9,364 nt of DNA from Thermoflexales bacterium (GTDB taxonomy: Bacteria > Chloroflexota > Anaerolineae > Fen-1058). Made by a program: the position numbers and the translations under genes. The DNA lies in contig JAUQXD010000091.1 of the NCBI GenBank assembly GCA_030834835.1, forward strand, positions 1 through 9,364. The letters run 5' to 3'. The notes under the pieces are model-generated. The model was not told the DNA's origin, did not search any database, and saw only the letters and a program-made list of their open reading frames with translations. Positions 1-7,000 of this stretch are shown here, piece after piece; within the stretch, counting starts at the first letter, position 1, and the number at the start of each line of letters is the position of its first letter.

Positions 1-26
1 CTATCGGCGGCACGGTCGCGGCGATC

Positions 27-1733
27 GTGCTGGAAGCCGCGGTCTCAGGAGCCACCAGGAGCGACTCAACCCCTTCAACCGATCACTTCAAAAATCGAGT
101 AGCCGTCATCATGGCGATTCTGGCAGCACTGGTGGCCGTCATCGCGTATCTGCAAAGCGATGCCGGGTCGCACGACAATCGCGCCAACCGCGACAGCAAG
201 CGCTACGCTACCGAGGCGCTGGGCCGTAAAGTCAGCGGCCAGGCGCGCGTGAACTTTGACTACAATGCGGCCTATCAAAATTGGTACGAACTTGATTCGC
301 TGGCCAACTCGGCGGAAGTGCGCGAAGAAACCGCCGCGGCACAGCGCTATCGCACCGTGCGCGACCTGATGCCGCCGCTCAGTCCGCTGCTGGCCCAGCC
401 GTACTTCGATGTGGACACCGGCCAGATCGATGTGGCACGTTACGAGGCCGACACCTACCTGGTCGAGATCACGGCGTTGACTGAGAAATTCATAGCGGCC
501 TCCAATGTGAAAGATGCCTGGGACGCCAAAGCCAATACCTACATCGTGCATCTCACATTGCTGGCGGTGGCGCTGTTCATGTTCGGCCTGGCAATCACCA
601 TCTCCACGCCCGTCACGCGCAAGGTGTTTGTGGGCGCGGGGTCGTTGGCGGCGATCGTCGCCATGGTCTGGGCCGGCGCGACGCTGCTTCAGCCGGTGGT
701 TGATCGGCGCGGGCAGGGCAGCGCCATCGACGCGTATGCGCGCGGCTTCGGGTTGGCTTACCAGGCGCGCTACACTCAAGCGATCGACGCGTTTGACGGC
801 GCGTTGAGCGCCGCGCCCGATTATGGCAGCGCGTACGCGCAGCGCGCCGAAGCCCGGTTCGCGCTGGGCGAGTATCAACAGGCCGCCGCCGATTACGAGC
901 AGGCGCGCGCCAATGGGGACGATTCCACCGCGACGGCGGGCAATCTGGGGTGGACGTACTATCTGCTGGGCCGCTTCGACGATGCGATCAAACTCAATCG
1001 CGAAACGTTGGCTAAGTCGCCGGACGAGTTGTGGATTCGCTTCAATCAGGGCGTGACGCTGCTGGCTGCCGGGCAAATCGATGCGGCCAGAGTAGAATAT
1101 CAGGGCGGCATGGATCAATCGGCCCGGCAAGTGGCGGCGGCTAAAGCCGCGAAAGAAGAGCCGCCGTATCTGTTGTGGTGGTCGCTGGATATGGCCGCGG
1201 TCGATCTGGACGATCTGACAAAAACGATCGATACGGGCGATGGCCTGCCCGCGCCCTACAAGCTGGCCGATGCTAAGGGTGCCCGCGCGGCGGCGCAAGA
1301 CCTCGTTGCGCAGTTGAAGAGCCTGTCGGTTGGGCTGGAGTTCAACGGTCAGCCGCCCGCCCGATCGCTCACGGCCACGATTTCGCCCTTCCAGTTTGGC
1401 GAGGCGGTGCTCGATTCAGATGGCAATCCTACCGATGAAGTTACCTCGGCAGAAGAATTCGTCTTTGGCACAAAGGAAGTGCTGGTGGTGTTTGATTACG
1501 ACGGCATGCAGGACGGCCAGGAAGTGATCGTCAAAGTCTTCATCGACGGCGAAGAAGACCCGTCGTGGCGATTGATTGCGCCTTGGGAGTTGGGCGCGTC
1601 AGGCACGGCGCAGAAGCCGCTCAGCCTGTCGTACAGCGATACGTTCGTGCTGTCGTCTGGCGAGTACGAGGTCGATCTGTTTGTGGATGGACAGTTGGCG
1701 CAGCGCGGCAAGTTTACAGTGCTGGCAGAGTAG
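27..1733 (+). CDS. Membrane-anchored TPR protein with DUF4337-like N-terminal half
   Basis: The function is unknown. The protein (568 residues from the GTG at 27) has a hydrophobic helix at about 24-43, a polar stretch rich in charged residues, and two closely spaced helices at about 173-193 and 199-221. This helix-soluble-two-helix plan, and the start FKNRVAVIMAILA, recall DUF4337 proteins. Residues about 234-362 hold three to four TPR-like units (ALGEYQQAAADYEQA, LGRFDDAIKLNRETLAKSP), which normally bind other proteins. Residues about 445-566 form a beta-rich domain ending in GEYEVDLFVDGQLAQRG, resembling Ig-like modules that bind or display. The start is uncertain: the frame is open to the left edge, no Shine-Dalgarno precedes the GTG at 27, and the ATG at 111 would begin inside the first helix, so the gene may be cut by the edge. 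A likely terminator follows at 1779-1820. I see no catalytic motif; a scaffold or assembly role is inference. Confidence 0.85.
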   Translation: MLEAAVSGATRSDSTPSTDHFKNRVAVIMAILAALVAVIAYLQSDAGSHDNRANRDSKRYATEALGRKVSGQARVNFDYNAAYQNWYELDSLANSAEVREETAAAQRYRTVRDLMPPLSPLLAQPYFDVDTGQIDVARYEADTYLVEITALTEKFIAASNVKDAWDAKANTYIVHLTLLAVALFMFGLAITISTPVTRKVFVGAGSLAAIVAMVWAGATLLQPVVDRRGQGSAIDAYARGFGLAYQARYTQAIDAFDGALSAAPDYGSAYAQRAEARFALGEYQQAAADYEQARANGDDSTATAGNLGWTYYLLGRFDDAIKLNRETLAKSPDELWIRFNQGVTLLAAGQIDAARVEYQGGMDQSARQVAAAKAAKEEPPYLLWWSLDMAAVDLDDLTKTIDTGDGLPAPYKLADAKGARAAAQDLVAQLKSLSVGLEFNGQPPARSLTATISPFQFGEAVLDSDGNPTDEVTSAEEFVFGTKEVLVVFDYDGMQDGQEVIVKVFIDGEEDPSWRLIAPWELGASGTAQKPLSLSYSDTFVLSSGEYEVDLFVDGQLAQRGKFTVLAE

Positions 1734-1778
1734 AAGGACACCCCCACGCCTGGCGCGCCGTCCAATCTCCAAAGAGAA

Positions 1779-1820
1779 CAAGACTGATCGATGTCGAACA
1801 CCGATCAGGTCTTGCATTTT
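1779..1820 (+). terminator. Probable intrinsic terminator of the TPR gene
   Basis: CAAGACTGATCG (1779-1790) pairs with CGATCAGGTCTTG (1802-1814) to give 12 base pairs with one bulged G at 1809 and an 11-base loop. ATTTT (1816-1820) follows. The T run is short and the stem is not very GC-rich, so termination may be partial. It lies 45 bases after the stop codon of the TPR gene, and its end touches the -35 box of the next promoter. Confidence 0.55.
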
Positions 1821-1846
1821 GATAGCAGCCGCAATCGCGCTATACT
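1819..1846 (+). promoter_or_regulatory. Sigma-70-type promoter for the small gene at 1876
   Basis: TTGATA (1819-1824) and TATACT (1841-1846) are separated by 16 bases, and each differs from the consensus hexamers at one position. Transcription would start near 1853, giving a leader of about 23 bases that contains the ribosome binding site. The -35 box overlaps the last bases of the preceding terminator. Confidence 0.6.
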
Positions 1847-1863
1847 GATGACATCTCTCATTT

Positions 1864-1868
1864 GGAGG
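1864..1868 (+). promoter_or_regulatory. Ribosome binding site GGAGG
   Basis: GGAGG sits 7 bases before the ATG at 1876 and fixes that start. The nearer ATG at 1871 is in another frame and only 2 bases from the site, too close to be used. Confidence 0.8.
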
Positions 1869-1875
1869 TAATGTT

Positions 1876-2364
1876 ATGCTGATCAAAGCAGCAATGTGGG
1901 TGCACGGTACGGCTGTCGCAGTCGAATTTCCAGAAAAATTGGTATCCAATGGGATAGTGCGCGCGGGCGACGGCGCGCATTTTTATGGGCATTCCGGTTC
2001 CGTGAATTGGTTTCATGCGGCCATCCCCAGCCCGGTGATCCTGGATGGCGTACGGCCTGCACTCTCTCAAGTGTGCGTGCTGTATCGGCTAGGGCCGGGC
2101 GCTAGTGGCGTGCTGACCAAGCTACATTTATACGATGGACCGTATCTGGTCTGGCAGCATGACTGTAAATGGACGGGCGATCACCGGGAGACGTTAGATA
2201 CTCAGAATACCTTGCCTTTGCTCACCAACCGGCCGGTTATCAAATATGGCTTAAACGTCGCCATGCAGGTCAAGTATGCAGATCTGTTTGACGAGGATGA
2301 CAGCCCAACCAAACGGACCTTTGATTTCTATGTAGCAGCAGTTGGGGCCGATTTTGTGGTCTAG
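1876..2364 (+). CDS. DUF6623-like small beta-rich protein
   Basis: This 162-residue protein has no signal peptide, membrane helix or cysteine motif, so it is probably cytoplasmic. Recognisable blocks are AMWVHGTAV (6-14), NWFHAAIPSPVILD (44-57), LHLYDG (83-88) and NRPVIKYGLNVAMQVKY (118-134). From memory these match the uncharacterised DUF6623 family in spacing and length. The pattern of alternating hydrophobic residues, aromatics and glycines suggests a beta-sandwich. The family has no assigned function that I know of and I see no catalytic site. The gene stands alone: it has its own promoter at 1819-1846 and a strong ribosome binding site at 1864-1868, and it is bounded by hairpins on both sides. 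Its sequence looks less GC-rich than its neighbours, which might mean transfer. I am fairly sure of the gene and moderately sure of the family. Confidence 0.9.
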   Translation: MLIKAAMWVHGTAVAVEFPEKLVSNGIVRAGDGAHFYGHSGSVNWFHAAIPSPVILDGVRPALSQVCVLYRLGPGASGVLTKLHLYDGPYLVWQHDCKWTGDHRETLDTQNTLPLLTNRPVIKYGLNVAMQVKYADLFDEDDSPTKRTFDFYVAAVGADFVV

Positions 2365-2393
2365 GACCCGGCTAAGACCCAGAAATACAACGA

Positions 2394-2420
2394 TGCGAGT
2401 CGTAGATTTAACGACTCGCA
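2394..2420 (-). terminator. Perfect 10-bp hairpin between convergent genes, possible terminator
   Basis: TGCGAGTCGT (2394-2403) and ACGACTCGCA (2411-2420) are exact inverted repeats around the 7-base loop AGATTTA. Read on the minus strand the stem is followed by a T-rich stretch (TCGTTGTATTTCT), so it suits the end of the minus-strand operon better than the plus-strand gene, after which no T run occurs. It lies 30 bases past the plus-strand stop and 100 bases past the minus-strand stop. Confidence 0.45.
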
Positions 2421-2463
2421 CCGCCGACACGAGCTAAGTCCAGGGTCAAACGTAAGTGGCCCC

Positions 2464-2500
2464 TCACTCTCTCCATCGATAAGGGCCTATCGACAAGTGA
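2464..2500. repeat. Nested short inverted repeats after the methyltransferase gene
   Basis: TCGATA (2476-2481) and TATCGA (2488-2493) are exact inverted repeats with a 6-base loop. They are enclosed by a second exact pair, TCACT (2464-2468) and AGTGA (2496-2500). No T run follows on either strand. It may help end or stabilise the minus-strand transcript, or it may be chance. Confidence 0.3.
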
Positions 2501-2519
2501 AGCGCGGGAAAGGTGACGT

Positions 2520-3116
2520 TTAGATCTTCGGCAGCACGCGGCCGGTACGCTGCAGGTATGATCGATACTCGTCACCAAAGTGATCGAGCATCATCTGCTC
2601 TTCGCGCGGCACGCGCACAAAGTACACGAGGCCGAACAGCACCAGCGTCGCCAGGCCTGCGATCCAGTTGTTCAGCAGCAGCGCCTGCGCCACGCCCCAC
2701 AACCACATCGCCGCGTAGATGGGATGGCGAATGACGCCATAGATACCTGACGTGACCAGCGATTGGGCGGGCGTGACCTCGACCGTGGGCGACCAATTCT
2801 GGCCCAGATCGACATGGGCGCGATACAGCAGATACAGGCAGCCCGCAAACCCGATCGCGCCCAGCCAGCCCAACAGCTCGGGGCGGGCGTAGTCGGCGAA
2901 TTGCGGCCAGCCGCTAAAAACATAGATCAACGGGATGATCTCCATGCCGGAAAAGGCCGCCAGATCGAGCACCAGATCGATCGGGCGGGTGCGATCATCG
3001 GTGGTCTTCTTCTGTCGCCGGGCTTGTTTGACTCGCATGCGATGCGGAAAGCGAATCACTTCCGCCGCGATCAGTCCGATCAGGAAGATCAGTTTGAAAA
3101 GGTCGCTGCTGTTCAT
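2520..3116 (-). CDS. Isoprenylcysteine carboxyl methyltransferase-like integral membrane methyltransferase
   Basis: The 198-residue protein has hydrophobic helices near 5-22, 46-67, 80-98, 132-149 and 150-168. The C-terminal half carries the ICMT/PEMT-type signature: LGQNWSPTVE (104-113), GIYGVIRHPIY (124-134) and REEQMMLDHFGDEYRSY (171-187), ending in RVLP. In studied relatives the RHP-Y and E-FG-eY elements form the S-adenosylmethionine site at the membrane face. Bacterial members methylate lipids, isoprenoids or other hydrophobic acids and amines, and the substrate here cannot be read from sequence. The ATG at 3116 is chosen because GGAGG lies 7 bases before it (3124-3128) and because it overlaps the upstream stop as ATGA. 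A GTG at 3173 would add 19 non-conserved residues and overlap the neighbour by 61 bases. It is probably translated by coupling to the SRPBCC gene. Confidence 0.9.
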   Translation of the reverse strand: MNSSDLFKLIFLIGLIAAEVIRFPHRMRVKQARRQKKTTDDRTRPIDLVLDLAAFSGMEIIPLIYVFSGWPQFADYARPELLGWLGAIGFAGCLYLLYRAHVDLGQNWSPTVEVTPAQSLVTSGIYGVIRHPIYAAMWLWGVAQALLLNNWIAGLATLVLFGLVYFVRVPREEQMMLDHFGDEYRSYLQRTGRVLPKI

Positions 3117-3793
3117 GCCTTTGCCTCCACCAGCCGCTTGATCGTCAATAGCATCTTGCGCGCCATCACACACCCGATCGGATCGGTGAACACTTCCCAG
3201 ATCAATTTGAACGCAAGGGTGCGCGGCGCGTAGTCCAGGCGGTTGCGCGAGATCAGCCGCGTCGTGCCATCGGGTTGTTCGTCCAGATACAGCAGCCAGG
3301 TCGCGTTGACGTAGTCGGTCTGGCCTGGCTGCGGCAGCGGGGCGACCAGGCCGGTTTTGAGGTCAGCACCCGCCATCAACAGCCAGTGGCCGCGCTCCAG
3401 AGCGATGACCTGATCGACCGGATAGCCGGGCGGCCCCATGCGCATCAGATCGCCCACCTTCATCTCCCATTCGGGGTGGACGCGATCGGTGCCGCGCATC
3501 TTGCAGCCGATGAGATTCTCCAGCAATTCATAGCTGTACATGCCGCCGCGTTCCTGGCCCAGCTGCGCGATCCACGGCCAGATGTCGGCGGCTTTGGCTT
3601 TGATCGTGATCGCGGCGTCGGTCGTGACCAGCGAGCGTGGCACGCGTTCGTCGCCGGGCAGCGTGGCCTTTACTTCGGCGTCGGTTGCCCCCCAGCGGCT
3701 GTAGCGCCGGCGCACGAGCGGGCGCAGGACAATGCAGCCGGCGATCAATGCTGCGCCGCCGATGTTGTCGAGAACGTCCTTAAGAGTGGTCAT
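3113..3793 (-). CDS. Membrane-anchored SRPBCC (START-like) domain protein
   Basis: The 226-residue protein begins with an amphipathic lead and a short hydrophobic segment at about 8-25, followed by VRRRYSRWG, which fits a single N-terminal anchor with the basic flank in the cytoplasm. Residues about 58-220 look like an SRPBCC/polyketide-cyclase-type fold: ITIKAKAADIWPWIAQLG (62-79), then RGGMYSYELLENLIG (82-96), a central VGDLMRMG (113-120) and a long C-terminal helix (about 191-222). Such folds form a deep pocket for lipids or other hydrophobic ligands; no specific ligand residues can be named. The start ATG at 3793 has GAGG 8 bases upstream (3802-3805). The stop TGA overlaps the methyltransferase start, so the two form an operon and may act on the same hydrophobic compound (inference). 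A TATGAT box lies upstream at 3852-3857 on this strand, but I find no convincing -35. Confidence 0.88.
   Translation of the reverse strand: MTTLKDVLDNIGGAALIAGCIVLRPLVRRRYSRWGATDAEVKATLPGDERVPRSLVTTDAAITIKAKAADIWPWIAQLGQERGGMYSYELLENLIGCKMRGTDRVHPEWEMKVGDLMRMGPPGYPVDQVIALERGHWLLMAGADLKTGLVAPLPQPGQTDYVNATWLLYLDEQPDGTTRLISRNRLDYAPRTLAFKLIWEVFTDPIGCVMARKMLLTIKRLVEAKA
3124..3128 (-). promoter_or_regulatory. Ribosome binding site GGAGG deciding the methyltransferase start
   Basis: On the minus strand GGAGG stands 7 bases before the ATG at 3116. It lies inside the last codons of the SRPBCC gene, and this supports the ATGA-overlap start over the upstream GTG at 3173. Confidence 0.75.
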
Positions 3794-3928
3794 GATGATG
3801 GCCTCAGTTTAGGATTGTGGCTCGCGCGCCGCGCGGCCGATGAACGTGGCTATCATAGCACGTCCGCCAGGATCAGGCGTCCGCCGAAAGTTGGATTCAT
3901 ATTGACAGGCTTGAAGCATGGGCTTAGT

Positions 3929-3949
3929 CCGGGGTTGATGGAAACCCGG
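3929..3949 (+). repeat. Hairpin in the divergent intergenic region upstream of the kinase
   Basis: CCGGGGTT (3929-3936) can pair with AAACCCGG (3942-3949), seven of eight positions, around a 5-base loop. It lies 100 bases before the kinase start, and upstream of the best kinase promoter candidate, so it may be DNA-level or belong to a longer leader. I recognise no riboswitch class around it. Confidence 0.3.
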
Positions 3950-3966
3950 CAGACGGAAAGACTATA

Positions 3967-3993
3967 TTCATTTCCAGAAACCGGATGTATACT
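3967..3993 (+). promoter_or_regulatory. Weak candidate promoter for the kinase gene
   Basis: TATACT (3988-3993) is a good -10 box. The only -35 within range is poor: TTCATT (3967-3972) at 15 bases. Transcription from about 4000 would give a leader near 49 bases. A second AT-rich box, TATATT (3963-3968), has no good -35 either. An activator-dependent promoter would fit. Confidence 0.3.
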
Positions 3994-4036
3994 GGATTAA
4001 GTTCCGCACCAGTACGCTGCCTGATGATTGGCCCGC

Positions 4037-4042
4037 AGGAGG
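4037..4042 (+). promoter_or_regulatory. Ribosome binding site AGGAGG deciding the kinase start
   Basis: AGGAGG lies 6 bases before the ATG at 4049. It falls inside the longer frame that could begin at a TTG at 4028, so the ATG is the better start. Confidence 0.85.
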
Positions 4043-4048
4043 CCGCTC

Positions 4049-7000
4049 ATGGCTACCCCGCCCGACGTGATTCACTCTGCCCCTGACACGCTTACGCAGC
4101 TGCGCCCTGGCGATCATTTGTGCCAGCTGTACGCCTCCGAGGATGAACATCGTGCGGTTCTGACACCGTTCTTGCAAGATGGATTGGAACGCGGCGAGCG
4201 CGTCCTGTACGTGGCGGACTTTCACACCCCGGACGAAATTCTCAATTACCTGCGCGCAGCCGGGCTGGATGTCGACGACTATCAGGCGCGCGATCAATTG
4301 CGGCTGCTGTCTCCGGCTGACGCCTACATGCGCGACGGGGCGTTTGAGCCGCGGCAGATGATCGCCCTGCTGGAGCAGGAAACCGATCGGGCGTTGCAGG
4401 ACGGCCACGCTGCGCTGCGCGTCACGGGCGAGATGACCTGGGCGCTGCGCGGCCTGCCAGGCTCCGATCGGCTGATCGAGTACGAGATCGCCCTCGATCG
4501 GTTCTTTGCGACGCATGCCTGTCTGGCTGTCTGCCAGTACGATCGACGCCGCTTCAGCCCGGAGATGTTGCTGCGTGTGATCGAAGCTCACCCGATCGTC
4601 ATCGTCGGCACCGAAGTGTGCGACAACTTCTACTGTGTGCCATCCGATGATGTCGCCCGGCCCGATCACGCGGAACGCCAGTTGAAGCGCTGGCTGCACA
4701 CGCTGGCTGAGCGCCGCCGGCTGGAAGCGGAGCTGCGGCAGCATCGCCACCGCCTGGAGCAGGAGGTCCTTAGCCGCACGCGCGATCTGGAAGAGACCAA
4801 TCAACAGCTGCGCCGCGAAATCGATCAACACCGGCAGACCGCCGAGGCTTTGCGCCAGAGCGCTGCGTTTTTGAAGCAGACTCAGCACATTACGCAAGTG
4901 GGCGGCTGGGAATACAACGTAGCGACCCGGCAAGTGATCTGGACCGACGAAGTCTACCGTATCCACGAAGCGGGCGCCGACTTCAATCTAAACGACATCA
5001 ACCGGGCGATCAGCTTCTACGCGCCGCCCGATCAGGCCCGGATCGATCGCGCCTTCCGGCGCGCGGTTGAGCACGGTGAAGCGTACGATCTGGAACTGCA
5101 GTTCATCAGCGCCACGGGCCGGAGAAAATGGGTCAGAACCAGCGGCCAGGCCGACCTGGTTGACGGTCAGGTCACCCGCGTCTTTGGCAACATCATGGAC
5201 ATCACCGAGCGCAAACGCGCCGAACAGACTCTGGAGGCGCGGCTGCGATTGGCGCACTATGCAGTCGATCACTCTTTGCACGAACTGCTGGTCGCCACGC
5301 TCGACGAAGCCGGGCAGCTCACCGGCAGCCCGATCGGTTTCTACCACTTCCTCGACGCCGATCAACAAACCCTGACGCTGCAAGCCTGGTCCACGCGCAC
5401 CACCGCCGAATTTTGTACCGCGGCGGGGCAGGGGCAGCATTACAGTATCGATCAGGCGGGCGTCTGGGTGGATTGTGTGCGCGAGCGCCGCCCCATCATT
5501 CACAATGACTACGTGGCGCTGCCCGCCGAGCGTCGCAAGGGTTTGCCGCCCGGCCACGCGCAGGTGCAGCGTGAACTCGTCGTGCCGGTGTTTCGGGGCG
5601 AGTTTATCGTCGCGATTCTGGGCGTGGGCAACAAACCGCAGCCCTATGACGATCAAGACACGGCGACGGTCTCGCTACTGGCTGACCTGGCCTGGGAAGT
5701 CGCCGAACGCAAACTGGCCGAAGCCGCTCAGCGTGAAAGTGAAGAGAACTATCGCAGCCTGTTTCAAAACGCCTCGATCGGCCTCTTTCATTCTCTGCCA
5801 GAGGGCCGCTTTCTGCGCGTCAACCCGGCGCTAGCCGCCATGCTGGGCTATGCTTCGCCGGAGGAGTTGGTCACGACGGTCACCGACATTCGCACCCAGA
5901 TCTACCTGGACACCAACCGGCATGCCGCCGTGCTGGGTAACACACTGCAACGCGAAGGCTGGGTCTACGCGGAAAATCGCTATCGTCGCAAAGACGGCAG
6001 CGTCTTGATCGGCAACCTGGCCGTGCGGAAAGTGCTGAACGCCGATGGCAGCCTGGCTTACCTGGAGGGCTTTGTCGAGGACATCACCGAACGCCAGCGC
6101 ATGGCCGAGGCGGAGCGCGAGCAACGGGCGCTGGCTGAAACGCTGCGCGACACAGCCACCGTGCTGAACAGCACCCTCAACCTGGACGAAGTGCTGGATC
6201 GCATCCTGCTGGACATCGGCCGGGTGGTGCCGCACGAGGCCGTCAGCCTCATGCTCCTGGACGCGGATCAGGCTGTGGCGCGCGTGGCGCGTTATCGCGG
6301 CTACGCGGCCCCTGGCACTGAAACGCTCGTGGGCGGCCTGCGGTTTGAGCTGGCTCATGCCCCCAATCTCAAGGCGCTGTCAGAGACCAGGCGACCACTC
6401 GTCATCGCGGATGTTCATGAGTATCCGGGTTGGTTCATCACGCCGGGTCGTGACTGGATTCGATCGTACGCGGGCGTGCCGATTCGCAGCCGGGAGCAGG
6501 TCGTGGGTTTTCTAAACCTGTACAGCGCCACGCCCGGCTTCTATACGGAGGCGCAGGCTGAGCGCCTGCAGGCCTTCGCGGATCAAGCCGCGATTGCCGT
6601 CGAGAATGCACAGCTGCATGCCCGCATCCAGACCCACGTCGACGAACTGGAACAGCGCGTCGACGAACGCACACACGAGTTGACCGAGGCCAATGAGAAA
6701 CTGGCGGCAGCGAATGCCCGATTGACCGAACTCGATCGATTGAAGGGCGAATTTATCTCACGCATCAGCCACGAACTGCGCACCCCCCTGACCAGCATTC
6801 GAATCTATCTTGATTTGCTGGAGAATGGCAAAGCAGAGAAGCGCGAGAAATACCTGCGCACGCTGAACGAACAGTCAGAACGCCTGCAGAGATTGATCGA
6901 AAGCCTGCTGGACGTTTCGCGGCTGAACATGACGAGAGATGACGTTCAACTACAACCGATCGACCTCAATGACGCGGCAAATCAGCTGGCGAAGGACAGT

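Noticed and set aside
75..1298. Long open frame (407 codons) on the minus strand inside the TPR gene
   Set aside because: Its translation is rich in Arg, Gln and His without domain logic, and it lies opposite a gene with recognisable TPR and membrane segments. GC-rich codon use commonly opens this frame.
3117..3173. GTG start at 3173 extending the methyltransferase by 19 residues
   Set aside because: It overlaps the SRPBCC gene and adds polar, family-atypical residues; the ATGA overlap with its own GGAGG is better.
3902..3907. Perfect TTGACA as a -35 box for the kinase
   Set aside because: At 16-18 bases downstream there is no acceptable -10 hexamer; the best, TAGTCC, matches at only two positions.
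3911..3960. Possible riboswitch in the kinase upstream region
   Set aside because: The hairpin and flanks match none of the riboswitch cores I know, and the best promoter candidate lies downstream of it.
4028..4048. TTG start giving seven extra kinase residues
   Set aside because: The AGGAGG at 4037-4042 would lie inside the coding region and is ideally spaced for the ATG at 4049.
3968..4966. Long open frame (332 codons) on the minus strand across the kinase start
   Set aside because: It covers the well-supported MEDS domain in antisense and has no recognisable family pattern.
4988..5656. Minus-strand open frame (222 codons) inside the kinase
   Set aside because: It is antisense to the PAS and GAF domains and looks like a codon-bias shadow.
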